The position numbers and the translations under genes were made by a program. Below, in pieces: positions 11,716-24,153 of a stretch of DNA of 64,000 nucleotides (position 1 is its first letter; each line of letters opens with the position of its first letter). The stretch is from positions 20,530,001 to 20,594,000 of the forward strand of contig CM053152.1 in the NCBI GenBank assembly GCA_028571685.1, read 5' to 3'. Origin of the DNA: Heterohyrax brucei. Taxonomy: Eukaryota; Chordata; Mammalia; Hyracoidea; Procaviidae. The notes below the pieces were generated by a model. It had not been told where the DNA came from. It was given only the letters and a program-made list of their open reading frames with translations, and made no database searches.

Positions 11716-13082
11716 CTTAAATAAGTGCCTAGAAATGAGCTTTTTGTTCCTTTCCTCTTCAATTTAAAATAGATTTTTTAAGTATTAAGGAAGGCTAATC
11801 AAAGTTACTAAATGGGGGAATGCATTCCATTCCTCGTTTTGTTAAGAATTATAAAACGTTTAAATATGTCTAAACTTTAGCTTAAGAAATACAGTTATTA
11901 TTTTTAATTAACTGTATTTCAGATACAAACTTCATAATAAAGTTTCAAGAAAGATTATATGGATGAATCACAGCTTTAATTTAGTACTGGTAGGTTAGTT
12001 TTGGTTATCCTAAAATCTAGCTTGAGTTCAACTACTTTCAGATTCTCTATCAGCTATTTAAAGCACACTCTGAAGAATGTGTGATGTAATGCCTGGTATG
12101 TAATTGAAGTTTACAGAGACATGAATGAAAATTGCCTGATAAGTAATTAAACCTTATAGAGACATAAATGAAATACCTTAAAACTCAAACCAGGTTTTCT
12201 TCACGACAGTAAAGGAATAGTTTTCTATACAGTAATGCAGATGTTTGTCTGCATAAGACTTCTACTGGGTTTTAGTTATGGGCATGAACAGGTGCTTCAT
12301 CATGTCAGCCATCAAGTTATTGTCCATCTGACAAGGTTTGATTCCATGATCTCAAGTCTCTTCTGGTTCCATGATTTTGCAGTACTGCCCCTTCTGGGAT
12401 ATGAAATTGGCAAAGATACTGAATAATTCTAGCTTTTCTAAGTTGATGGATGAGTGTTCTTTTCCCCACCCAAATTAATTTCTAATGTCAGGAAATTCTT
12501 AAACCAAGATTGATTTCTCGTTAATTAATATCTGGATATTTAATAAAGGCTCTTAAATACAAATATTAGATGCATCCAAATCACATTACATCCTTTCTTC
12601 ACCACATTTTATAATAATTTTCTGTTCTCAACTTCTTATATTTTTTTTCATGAATTTTTTTCCAGTCTCACTCAATTTTTTTCAGTCTTTTTTTTTAACT
12701 TTGCTGGAACACTTTATTCATCATACGTCTTTGTGACAGAATTTTTTTTTTCAGTTTTGAAAATAGAAAGTAAAAGAAACACCATATTTTATGTAGAGCC
12801 TGTCTGTGTCCCTTCTATAAGCTGTGTTCTCATTTTTTATTTTAAAAAGTGTAGGGAAAGAGTTTGATTAGTAAAGTGAATGCTACAGCAGGACCTTTGA
12901 TTAAAAACCAGTCATACTCCTGCCAAACATTTGTTACATAATGTAGCTAAATTCCATTTGGAATTGAAACAAATATTTGCATGGGAAAAAGACTGGTAAT
13001 TTTTTTTTTCTTTTAGAGAACTTTCTCTATGAAAAGGTAGCAGGGATCCTACTAAATTACTTTTAAAACATCTTATTAAAAA
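11716..13082. other. unassigned AT-rich intron
   Basis: The sequence is AT-rich with several T runs (around 12640-12770). At 12061-12180 two segments resemble each other loosely (tgcctggtatgtaattgaag against tgcctgataagtaattaaac), suggesting an old local duplication of about 65 bp. No coding exon is visible. Confidence 0.4.
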
Positions 13083-13122
13083 CATGAATCGGATCCGACT
13101 CAATGGCACTTGACTTGGCAAC
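13083..13122 (+). mobile_element. AfroSINE 3' tail only
   Basis: About 40 bp of an AfroSINE 3' end (atcggatccgactcaatggc and then acttgacttggcaa) lies 45 bp upstream of the 5' end of L1-a. The rest of the SINE is absent. Confidence 0.7.
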
Positions 13123-14218
13123 ATTATTCAAATTAACTATAATAATTAGTATTCTTTTTAAAAATATTATGGGGATGTGGCCAAGACAGCAGTATAATCA
13201 GATGCTTTGTGCAAGCCTTTTAACAGCAAGGACCCAAAAGAAGAAATTAATTGATTATATATGACATTTTATGAACCCTAAACATCAGAGGGAAAGTTGG
13301 GAGATTGGACTAAGTGACAGGGGCAGGAGAATAGGTCCAAAAGTATCTAAAAGTGCCAGATCTGACCCACTAGAAGTTGGCTGCAGCCAATGTGGTGAAT
13401 AGAGCAGTGGTGTCTGAAGGTTGTCTTCCTCAGTGGGAGATATGGAGCAGTGCAGAGTGCACTCGCACCTCCACGACCCCTGAAAAGTGGCACTTGATCT
13501 TCAAAAGCTACAAGGCTTGCATCCAACTTACTGTGTGAATCTGTACATTCTCCAGTATAAACCTCTCTCTCTTTTCCCGGTACTTCCCCCTCACTTCACT
13601 GCATTTGCAGTCAGATCCAGAGTGTGACGCCATTACCTGAGCTGAAAGTAGGACTCCTTATGCATGTGCTGAGCTATTCTACTAAGCTCAGACAGGGAAC
13701 AATTTAACAAACTGGGGAAAGGGGGAAATGTTTGTGTTACCACCTGAACTGAAAATTAGGGCAAAAGTAGTTCCTTCACTTAGAATCAGACATAAGGTAA
13801 CACTGCTTCCTCACAGACACTCAAGAATGGCTGTTAGCCCCTTGTCTTTCTCAGCACCTGCAGCTAGATACCTGTGCCTACACCAGTAACCCTGCCCATC
13901 TAGGGCAGTAGGGGACAGCCTGCTTCGCACACTAGATGACTGACTGCTTGGATACCTGAGTTAGATTTATACAAGAAAAGTAAATGGACTCCTGGGTTTG
14001 CATGTCTAGTAACAGATCTAACCACCTGCTGGCAGGACTTTAGAGCCTCAAAGGCATCAATATTCAAATTAACGCACATGACCAGCCTGTTTGGACGTTG
14101 CAAAACAAAACAATGCAAGAAGTAAAAAGCAATAAGCAGACATAAAATAAATGAATTTAGCAACTTACCGGTGGTTTGAAGACAAGAATCAGTATGAAAT
14201 CACTTAAAGATGCAGACC

Positions 14219-15147
14219 ATGATGGCTTCAGAAAGCTCTCAAAATAAAGAATCAAGAAATTTTCCACATGAAGAGAACTTTCTGGAATTATTGGATGTAG
14301 AATACAAAAGACTAATACAACTCTTCAAGACGTCAGAAAGTAAATGAGGCAAAATGCCACAGAGCACAGTGACAGATTGAACAGGTTTCAAGACAGCATA
14401 CAGAAACAAGAAGTAGAAATTCAGAAAATTGATATAAAATTACAGAATTAGACAACTGAATAGGAAGTCAAAGGAGCGGAATTGAGGCCATGGAAGACCG
14501 ATTAGTGAGACTGATTATAAAGCATGTGACATAAATATTTCATGAAAAATCAGAAAAAATACTTTAAAAAATCATGACACAGTGAGAATTATTTGTAACT
14601 CTATCAGGGTCGCCATGAGTCGGATCAGACTCGATGGCACTTGGCTTGGCTATCAGGAGGTATAATTTACTAGTGATTGGAGTATCAGAATGGGCAGAGG
14701 GGGTGGGAATTGTCAAAGATTTCTTGACAGCAAATCTCCCTGATATTATGAAAGATGAGACAATGCCTATCCAAAAAGCACAAACTGCACACAAGGTAGA
14801 AAGACCCCAAAGCATATTATGATCGAAGCTGACAAAACTAAAGCTAAGGAGACAAGATTAAAAGTGGCTAGGGATAAATGAAAAATAATCTACAGAGAAG
14901 AGTCAATAAAACTAATCTCGGACTACTCAGTAGAAATTGTGCAGCAGGCAAGGAGGCAACAGAATGGCTTACACAAAGCCTTAAAGAAAGAAAATGCCAG
15001 GTAATAATTATATATTCAGCAAAACCATCTTTCAAATATGACGAAATTAGGATGTTTTCAGGTAAACAGAAACTTGGGGAATTGGCAAAAAACAAACCAA
15101 AACTGCAGGACTTACTAAAGGAAGTCCTTTGGTTAGAACATCAGTAA
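14219..15147 (+). pseudogene. L1-a ORF1, broken
   Basis: The start reads MMASESSQNKESRNF at about 14219. Its C-terminal segment is the open frame 14878-15147, with LGLLSRNCAAGKEATEWLTQ and an AKPSFKYDEIRMFSGKQKLG block that matches the conserved ORF1 C-terminal domain. Stops and a small SINE-tail insertion (14609-14649) disrupt the middle. Confidence 0.8.
14601..14657 (+). mobile_element. AfroSINE 3' fragment with 8-bp target duplication
   Basis: About 41 bp of AfroSINE 3' end (gtcgccatgagtcggatcag, then the gactcgatggcacttgg segment) is flanked by ctatcagg at 14601-14608 and again at 14650-14657. It interrupts L1-a ORF1 at the conserved tctatca(a/g)gag site, so it postdates L1-a. Confidence 0.75.
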
Positions 15148-15579
15148 TATCAGGTAACAACCCAAGACTTGAACATAGAACAGAACAACTGGATATTAAC
15201 CCAAATAGGGAAATCACAATAAAAAAATTAAAAGCAAAACAGTGAAAACTGGGAAACAGAAATTTCATATTGTAAATATTATAACAAAAAAAAGAGGCAC
15301 TTAAAAGATGTGGTTATAAGTCTTTCATAGGGAGTGGAAGTCATGGCAATATAAAGAAATTAAAAACTAGTTTAAATTGTAAAATAGGGGAAGTATTAAA
15401 GTAATCACAAAGGATATTAACAATCCTGTACATCAAACTAAGAAATAAGAAAAGCATGGAGTCTCAGCAAATATAAAACCAACAAGAAAGATGAAAAAAC
15501 ACTTAAAGAAAAATGACTCAGCACAGAACTTGAAGTGGAACAAAGGAATTGTCTACAATGCACAAAAAAAGATACCACA

Positions 15580-18500
15580 ATGACAGCAATAAACTCCTAC
15601 CTATCAATGATTATGCTGAATGTAAATAGATTAAATGTACCAATAAAGAGACAGAGAGTGGCAGATTGGATTAAAAACACAATACATCTGTATGCTGCCT
15701 GCAAGAGACACACCTTAGACTTCAAGACATAAACTAAAACTCAAAGGATAGAAAAAATGTATCAAGTAATCACATGTAAAAAAGAGCACGAGTGGCAATA
15801 TTTCTGATAAAATTGACTTTAAAAATACAGTCTACCTATATTGGAGGATAAGGAAAGACACTACGTAATGGTTAAAGGATTAGTACTCCAGGAAGACATA
15901 ACCGTATAAAATATCTATGCACCCAAATGACAGGGTTACAAAATACATGAACCAAACTCTAGCTGCATTGAAAAGAGAGAGAGTTCCACAATAATAGGAG
16001 ACTGCAACACACCATCAGTGAGGGAGAAACAATCCAGAAAAAGCTTAATGAAGACACAGGTGATCTAAATGCTTCCATCAACCCACTTAAACTCATAGAT
16101 ATATACAGAACACTGCATCCAACAGACAAGTATACTTTCTTTTCCAACACACGTGGAACATTATCCAGAATAGATGACATATTAGGCTATAAAACAAGCC
16201 TTATAAAATTCGAAGCACTCAAATATTGCAAAGCATCTTTTCAGAAGATAAAAATAGAAATCAGTAACAGAAAAAGCAAGAAAAAAATCAAACATGTGGA
16301 AACTGAACAACACCTTGCTCAAAAACCACTAGATAATAGAAGAAACTAAGGATAGAGCAAAGAAGTTTACAGAATCAAATGAGAATGAAAACATCCTACC
16401 AGAACCTTTGGGACATAGCAAAAGCAGTACTCAGAGGTAAGTGTCCCTCAATAAAATGCACACATCCAAAAAGAATAAAGGGCCCAAATCAAAGAATTAA
16501 CCCTACAACTCAAACCAATAGAAAGAGAGCAGCAAGAGAACCCCTGAGGTACCAGAAAAAAAAGACAAATAATAAAAATTAGAGTAATTTAAGAACTATG
16601 AACTAGAAAAAGCCCTGACCATGACAGCTTCACTGGTAAATTCTACCAGACTTTTAGAGAAGAGCTAACACCACTCTTACTAAAAGTAGGTCAGATTATA
16701 GAAGAGGCTAAAATATTACCAGATTTTTTCTGTGAAGCCAGCATAAACCTGATACCAAAACCAAGTAAAGACACCACAACAAAGAAAAATTACAGACCAA
16801 TATCTCTCATGAACATAGATGCAAAAATCCTCAACAAAATTTGAGCCAATAGCATTTGACAGCTTATCAAAAAAAAATAATGCACTATGACCAAGTGGAA
16901 TTCTTACCAAGCAGGCAGGCATGGTTCAACATTAGCAAAATGATCAATGTAATCAACCACATAGTAAAGCAAAATATAAAAATCGCTTGATTTTATCAAT
17001 TGATGCAGAAAAGGCATTTGACAAAGTTCAACACCCATTCATGTTAAAAACTCTAAGTAAAATAGGAATAGAAGGGAAATTCCTCAACATAATAAAGGGC
17101 ATTTATACAAATGCAACAGCATCATCCTAAGTGGCAAGAGTCTGAAAGTATTCTCCTTTAGGGTAGAAACCAGCAAAGGTTGCCCTTTTTTGCCACTTTT
17201 ATTCAACATTGTGCTGGAGGTTCTATCCAGACCAGTCAGCCAAGATAAAGAAATAAAGGGCATCCAAAGTGATAAGGAAGGAGTAAAAGTATCTATATTT
17301 GTAGATGATGACCTTATACACAGAAAACCCTAAAGAAAACTACTGGAAGTAATAGAAGAATTCAGCAAACTATCAAGGTACAAGATAAACATACAAAAAT
17401 CAGTTAGATTCCTTTATGCCACCAAAGAGAACATCAAAGAGTAAATCCCTAAATCAGTACCATTTACCATGGGCCCCAAGAAGATTAAATATTTAGGAAT
17501 AAATTTAACCAGAGACATAAACATCTTATATAAGGAAAATTACAAGACATTGTTGCAAGAAACCAAAAGCAACTTAGACAACTGGAGAAACCTACCTTGC
17601 TCTTTGATAGAAATAGTCAACAAAGTGAAAGTGTCTGTTCTACCTAAAGTGATCTATAGATACAATGCAATCCTCACCCAAATTCCAATGTCATTTTTAA
17701 TGAGATAGAGAAACAATCACCAACTTCGTACGTAAAGGGAAGATGCCATGGATAAGTAAAGCATCACTGAAGAAGAACAAAGTTGGAGGCCTCACATTAC
17801 CTGACTTTAGAACCTGTTACACTGCTACAATAGTGAAAATAGCCTGATAGTGGTGCAAAAACAGATACATAGACCAATGGAACGTTATTCACAATCCAGA
17901 TATAAAAATCATTCACCTGTGAATAGCTGACATTTGAAAAAGGCCCCAAGTCCATAAATTGAGGAAAAGACAACACATGGTGTTGGCATAACTGGATATC
18001 CATCTGCAACAAAATGAAACAAGACCCGTATCTCACAGTATGCACAAAAACTAACTCAGAATGGTTCAGAGACCTAAATATCCAATCTAAAGTGATAAAG
18101 ATCAAGGAAGAAAAGAATAGGGAAAATGCTGAGAGCCCTAATACACATTATAAACAAAAAACCTTACTAACAATGCACCAATACCAAAAAATAGGCAACT
18201 GGGAACTCCTAAAATCCCTAAAACCTGCATCTCTGTCTTATTTTCATCTGAATTATCAGTATTGTTCCATTGGTCTATGTATCTGTTTTCTGTACCAGTA
18301 CTAAGCTGTTTTCATTACTGTAGCAGTGTAATAGGTTCTAAAGTCAGGTAATGTGAGGCCTCCAACTTTGCTTCTTAAGTAATGCTTTACTCATCCGTGG
18401 CTTCCCTTTACATATGAAGTTGGTGATTTGTTTCTCCATCTCATTAAAAATTACATTGGAATTTGGGTCAGGATTGCATTGTATGTGTAGATCACTTTAG

Positions 18501-19126
18501 GTGGAATAGACGTTTTCACTATGTTGACTATGCATGAATTTGGCTCATCCAAAGACTTCGCTAAAGAGTAAAAAGACAATCTACAGACTGGGAAAAAGAT
18601 TTTGTCTGTGACAAATCCAATCAGCATTTAATCTGTAAGATACAGTAAAACTTAACAAAAATATAAATAACTCAATTAAAAAAACTAGCAAAGGATATGA
18701 ATAGGCATGTCACCACACAGCTAACAGAAACATCAGGAAATGCTCTCAATCATTAGCCATTAAAGAAATGCAAATAAAACTACAGTGAGATAACATCTCA
18801 CCTCAACAAGGCTGGCAATAAAAAATAATAATAATAAAATAAGTGTCTGAGAGGTGTGGACAGACTAGAGCACTTATACATAACTGGTGGGAATGTAAGA
18901 TAGTACAACCACCAGGGAAATCTATTTGGTGTTTTCTTAAAAAGCTAGAAATAGAAATACTATATAATCCAGCAGTCCCACCTCTTAGAATACATTGTAG
19001 AGAAATAAGGGCTATCATACAAATAAATACATGTTCAAGAGTGTTTACTGCAGCACTGTCCATGATAGTAAAAAGAATCAACCTAGATGCCCATCAGCAA
19101 ATAGATAAACAAACTACAGTGCATTC
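15580..19126 (+). pseudogene. L1-a ORF2, broken (N-terminal and central part)
   Basis: The start at 15580 reads MTAINSYLSMIMLNVNRLN. Recognisable blocks follow: RLNVPIKRQRVADWI (endonuclease), [16 protein letters not shown] near 17000, and the reverse transcriptase motif near 17300, which reads FVDD instead of the usual FADD. The frame 17469-17708 gives the GPKKIKYLGINLTRDI block. The frame 18843-19286 gives the C-terminal HNWWECKIVQPPGKSIW region and then crosses into RTE sequence. Stops and frameshifts are frequent. Confidence 0.83.
18208..18540 (-). mobile_element. antisense internal L1 ORF2 fragment inside L1-a
   Basis: Here L1 sequence runs in the opposite direction: ttccattggtctatgtatct and the agtgtaataggttctaaagt block are the reverse of the L1-a segment at about 17800-17890. 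On both sides the + strand L1-a ORF2 is continuous (gggaactcctaaaatccc, then catccaaagacttcgctaaa). The fragment has neither an L1 3' end nor a poly(A) tail. Confidence 0.75.
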
Positions 19127-20743
19127 ACCTGTAAATAGCAACATTATACACATGGACCTCACCAGATGGAATACAGAAGAATCAAATTGGCTACATAGGT
19201 GGAAAAAGATGATGAAAAATTTCAGTGTCATCTGTCCAAATAAGACCAAGTGCCATCAGTGGCACAGATCATCAACTGCTCATTAGCAAGTTCAGTTTAA
19301 AACTGAAGAAAATTAGAACAAGCCTGTGAGAGCCAAAGTACAACCTTGAATATATCCCACCTTAGTTTAGAGAACATCTCAAGAATAGATAGATGCATTG
19401 AACACTAATGAGCAAAGACCAGATGAGTTATGGAATGACACCAAAGACATCATACATAAAGAAAGCAAGCGGTTATTTAAAAAAAGAAAAGAAAAGAAAG
19501 AAAGAATAAATTGGATACTGGAAGAGACTCTGAAAATTGCTCTTGAACATTAATTAAACCAAAAAAACCAAACCCACTGCAATCATTGATTAACTAAAGC
19601 AAAAAGAAGAAATCATGATGTAGAAAAACTGAACAAAAAGTTTTCAAAGGACAGCTCAAGAAAGAGCTGGAGGTGGAAAAAAAAATATTGAAGAACATGC
19701 TCTGGAATTCTCAATGTGAAAGAATTGAAGAAAAAATTGAAGCCTTGAGTTTTAACAATGAAGGCTTTTGCAGGGAATATATTAAGCAACTCAGGAAGCA
19801 TCAAAAGAAGATGGAAGGAATACAGAGTCATTATACCAGCACAAAGTGGTCAACATTCAACTATTTCAGGAGCTAGCATATGACCAGGAAGTACTCGTAC
19901 TGAGGGAAGAAGTTGAAGCTGCATTGAAAATATTGGAAAAAACAAGTTTCCAGGAGTTGATGGAATATCGATTGAGAAGTTTGAACAAACAGATGCAGTG
20001 CTGGAAGTGCTCACTCATCTATGCCAAGAAATTTAGAAGACTGCTGCTTGGCGAAGCAATTGGAAGAGATCTACATTTATGCCTATTCCCAAGAAAGGTG
20101 ATCCAACTGAATGCAGAAATTATCAAAGAGTAACACTGATACACACACAAGTAAAATTTTGCTCAAGATCATTCAAAAGTGACTGCAACAGCACTTTGAC
20201 AGAAACTGCCAGAAATTCAAGTTGGATTCAGAAGAGGACATGAAACCAGGGAAAGCAGTGCTGATGTCAGATGGATGTTGGCTGAAAGCAGAGAATATCA
20301 GAAAGATGTTTACTTGTGTTTCATTGACTATGAAAAGATACTTGACTCTGTGGATCATAACAAATTATAGATAACACTGCAGAAAATAGAAATTCCAGAA
20401 CACTTTTATGAGGAGTCTCTACATGGATCAAGAGGTAGTCATGCTAACAAAAGAAAGAGACACTGCATCACTTAAAGTCAGGAAAGGTGTGCATCATGGT
20501 TGTATCCTTTCACCATATCTTTTCAGCCTGTATACTGAGCACATAATCCTAGAAGCTGAACTATATGAAGAGGAATGAGGCGTCAAGACTGAAGGAAGAC
20601 TCATTAACAACCTGTGTATTGCAGATCACACAACCGTGTTTGCTGAAAGTGAAGGGGATTTGAAACACTTATTGATGAAAATACAAGACAACAGTCTTGA
20701 GTCTGGGTTGCACCTCAACATCAAGAAAACAAAAATCCTACAC
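19127..20743 (+). mobile_element. RTE1 retrotransposon, left part
   Basis: It matches the RTE1/BovB-like element from the endonuclease end (tatacacatggacctcacca) through the reverse transcriptase. It stops at 20743 with aaaacaaaaatcctacac, the site where L1-b was inserted, and resumes at 25523. It interrupts L1-a and lacks the 5' end, which is normal for RTE insertions. Confidence 0.88.
19137..20743 (+). pseudogene. RTE1 ORF (endonuclease end and reverse transcriptase), broken
   Basis: Recognisable pieces: DLTRWNTEESNWLHRWKKM (endonuclease end), a WSIDGISIEMF-like block around 19950, and VYLCFIDYEKILDSVDHN near 20311, which is reverse transcriptase motif A. Around 20620 the YADD box is degraded to IADH (NNLCIADHTTVFAES), so the catalytic pair is lost. 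Several frameshifts and stops are present. The C-terminal part lies at 25540-26193. Confidence 0.82.
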
Positions 20744-21427
20744 AATACTAGGGAAATTAGTGCAACTTGTCCAAGGCAAGGTCGTGGAATCTTCACAGGC
20801 ACATCCAAATTCCCTGAGAGACCAAATTACTGGGATGAGATCTGGATACCATGGTCTAGCGGAATATGTATCTCAATTGGCATAACATTAGCTCATAAAG
20901 AAAATGTTCTGCATCCCGCTTTGGTGAATGGCGTCTGAGATCTTACAAGCCTGTGAGTAGCCATCTAAGGCACTTCACTGGTCTCATGCCACCTGGAGCA
21001 AGAGAAAATGATAAGACCAAAAACACAAGAGTAGGATTAGTCCAAAGGACTAATGGACCACAAGTACCACAGCCTCCGCCAGCCTTTACTAGCACAACTG
21101 CATGATACCCAGCCACCACTACCAAGTACAAGGATCACAATAGAGGGTCCCAGACAGAGCTGGAGAAAACAGTAAGACAAAATTCTTACTCACAGAAGAA
21201 AAAAAAAACCAGTTTTCCTGCTCTGACAGGGACTGGAAGAAACTCCAAGACTGCTATTTAACTTAGTACTGAAGTCACTCCTCAGGTTCATCTTTCAGCC
21301 AAAGGTTAGACAGGGCTATAAAACAAAGTGACACTAAAAGGGCACACCAGCCCAGAGATAAGAATGAGAAGGTAGGAGGGGACAGAAAAGCTAGTAATGG
21401 AAAATCCAAGGTCAAAAAGGGGAGAGT
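20744..21427 (+). mobile_element. L1-b, 5'-truncated L1 3' UTR, left part
   Basis: The sequence matches L1 3' UTR of this genome: the gaatggcgtctgagatctta block at 20928, the carton of gactaatggaccacaagtac near 21047 and a ctgaagtcactcctc block near 21270. It is inserted in the RTE, flanked by imperfect copies of aaaacaaaaatcctacac (20726-20743) and a related 21-bp copy (25523-25543). Its last ~120 bp lie at 25389-25520, beyond L1-c. Confidence 0.8.
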
Positions 21428-21458
21428 ACTCCGACTCGACGGCACTTGGCTTGGCTAG
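21428..21458 (+). mobile_element. AfroSINE 3' fragment joined to the L1-c 5' end
   Basis: actccgactcgacggcactt and the following ggcttggctag are the last ~31 bp of an AfroSINE. The piece lies inside the target-site duplication of L1-c, directly between the left duplication copy (21414-21427) and the L1 5' UTR. Confidence 0.75.
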
Positions 21459-22892
21459 GAGAAAACTAAAATGGTGGACTAGATACTTATCTCCTTGATT
21501 CCCTCTGAGAACTAAGGCCTAGAAAAACAGTTGAACAAAACAGTGTGGACATTCTGGGAGACCTAAGATCTGGCATAGGGTTGTAAGATTGGACTAGGCA
21601 ACAGGAAGGGAGAAACTACCTCTGTCAGAGGTGAGGCAGCAGTGCAGAGTCCTGCTTCTGCTGGTACATCGTTTGAGAGGATTATGGGTGCAGATACCTT
21701 CTTTGTCCCCTGGGAGGCTGGGTATGGGAGGACTGCCAATCCTGTGAGCCAGACACAAGCCAGCTACTATGCTAAACTTCAGTGCTTAAGTAAACAGCAT
21801 ATCCCGCAGCAGAGAGACTATGCTTGGGACAACTGCATCCAGAGAACCCAGCTGCAGCTGGTGACTCAGGATGCCAGTGCCTCTCTGCCTCCCTTCCCTG
21901 AGCTGACCCATAGATACTGCTGACTCTGCAGGAAAGGTGGCTCAGGTGGGACATTATCTTGGTCAGCGGAGAGATGGAGTTAGCCATGCCTGAGGTCTTA
22001 CCTGGCACTAATTCCCATGCTGATCAACAGTCTGGATAGTACTTCTCCTCACAGAAAAGCGTTTTTAAGATGATCATACCTAGAGAACACAGTTGGGGCT
22101 GGCAGCCGACTGCAGCAGTGTCCTAACTCCTCCCTTCCTTGAGCCATGTCATACTGTCTGGGGACAGCTTACAAGACACCAACTCTGTCAGCCAGGAGGC
22201 AGGTCCTGCCACCACGAGGGCCCAACACCCCTAAGGGCCCAGCTGCTTTCAGCTGCAACTGGTCAGTGACTCTCAACAGAAAAGCAACTTGTATAAGGGC
22301 AGTTAGAGAACGCAGCAGTGACTGGTGCCTGAATGTGGTGGTGCCACCTCCACCACCCTTCACTGAGCTACATCACAGCATCAGCTTGCAGCCCCGTAGA
22401 GACTATAAGGCACTGTCTTTGCAGTCAGCAGGTGGGGCCTGCCACCCCTGAGGCCCCAGCTGCTTTCAGCAGCTGCCAGACAGCACCCCTCCCAGCAGAA
22501 AAGCAGTTTTTAAAGAGAACACAATGGTCCCTGGCAGCCAAGTGTGGTGACATCCTTCTCTCCGCCCTTCCCTGAACTACACCATAGTCTCAACTGGAGT
22601 GATGACAGAGAATCAGCACAAGTAGCTTGCCACTTTTAGCAGCTAGGAGACAGGGCCTGACACCCCTGAGGGCCCAGCTGGGGCCAGCCACTAAGCTGAA
22701 CAGTATTGCAGGGCTTGACAGAGAAGCTATATATACATCAGCTGCAGCTGACAAGCAAATCTAGAAGTACCCTTATTCCTTTCTCAAAACTATGCCACAG
22801 CTCCCATTGGTGTAACACTAGAGAAACTGAACAGCTTCTTGATGGCACAAAGACAACAATCATTATCTAACCATTTAAAGAAGCAGACCACT

Positions 22893-23709
22893 ATGGGTCC
22901 AGAAAACACCCAAAAGAAAGAATCAGGAAACTTCCCAGATGAATAAGCCTCTCTGAAGTTATCCGAGGTAGAATACAAAAGAATAATGTACAGAACTCTT
23001 CTAGAGATTAAACAAAATGAAGCAGAACAAAATGAATAAGTAAGCTATATGATCTGCTAGAACATCAATGATCTGAAATCCATCAGATCAGTAATAAACT
23101 TACAGATTTAGAAAATTCAGTGAAAAGCCAAAATAGCAGGATTGAAGAGTTGGAAGGCAGAGTTAGTGAGCTTGAAGATAAAGCAACCGACACAAGCCTT
23201 ATGAGAATTCAGAGAAAAGAAGTAACAGTGAAGAAGCATTAAGAAGTGTGTGGGACTCTATCAAGAGAAATAATCTATGAGTAATCGGAGTTCCTAAACA
23301 GGGAAGAATAGCAGAAAATACAGAATTATTAATTAGAACATAAGATATTGAAGATGTTTATCAAACACCAGAAAAACTAGACCCGAAAAGAAAGATCCTA
23401 AGACTTATTATAATCAGGATTAATAAAATGAAATATAAAGAGAGTTCCTTAAAAACAGCGAGACTTAAAGCAAAACTAATATACAAAGGGAAGCCCTGCA
23501 GGCTTTTGTCTGACTTCTTAGCAAAAACCGTGTTGCCAGGAAGACAGTCGGATGATACATGCAAAGCCTTGAAGGAGAGAAACTTTCAACCAAGAATTAT
23601 ATACCCAGCAAAATTGTCTCTCAAATATGATGGTAAAATTAAGACATTTTCAGATAAACAGAAGCTTAGAGACTTTGCAAAAGCCAAACGGGAACTAGAA
23701 GAATACTGA
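22893..23709 (+). pseudogene. L1-c ORF1, broken
   Basis: It starts with MGPENTQKKESGNFPDE at 22893 but hits a stop right after. The C-terminal frame 23428-23709 is open for 93 codons and reads QPRIIYPAKLSLKYDGKIKT followed by FSDKQKLRDFAKAKRELEEY, the conserved C-terminal domain of L1 ORF1p. Intermediate stops and frameshifts make it non-functional. Confidence 0.82.
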
Positions 23710-24153
23710 AAGAAGATCTTTGTTTAGAAAAACAATAACATTAAGTGTATACTTAAGGATGTAGTGCGGGACACAGCATCCAGAGTACTACTCAGTTAAG
23801 GAAATGACTAAGCTTAATGAAAACTAAAATATTAAAAACCAGGAACCAGTGAACTTAACACAAAACTATGACATCATCACTCTATAAAAAGGGATATATT
23901 ACAGTTGATATAACCCTTTCAGATGGAGAGGAAATTAAGAAAATAAACAGAAGTTAAAGAGTGGAATATTAAGGGGGATCAAAGCAGTAGCCACAAAACA
24001 AATAATGTGACAAGAAACATAACACTGGAGTCTCAACAAACACAAAATCAACACTGAAAAAGTGAAAAGTAAACCCAACAAGAAAACATGATGTAGAACA
24101 GAATATTAAGAAGAACAAAGAAAACATCAACAACACAAAATAAAGTTACTAAA

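Larger units (their letters stand above)
13167..19126 (+). mobile_element. L1-a, left part (5' UTR, ORF1, most of ORF2)
   Basis: The element begins near 13167 with ggggatgtggccaagacagc, has a 5' UTR of about 1 kb, ORF1 from about 14219 to 15147, and ORF2 from 15580. It runs to about 19126 in the ORF2 C-terminal region, where an RTE interrupts it. The missing ORF2 end and 3' UTR reappear at 26204-27262. Two further insertions sit inside it: a tiny SINE tail at 14609-14649 and an antisense L1 piece at about 18208-18540. Confidence 0.88.

Noticed and set aside
18843..19286. 147-codon open frame that looks like a single protein
   Set aside because: It is a fusion by chance of the L1-a ORF2 C-terminal region with the endonuclease end of the inserted RTE; the junction is near 19126.
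22160..22575. GC-rich block with several open frames as a CpG-island gene
   Set aside because: It is the 5' UTR of L1-c, with the repeated internal structure typical of L1 5' UTRs; the frames are shadows.
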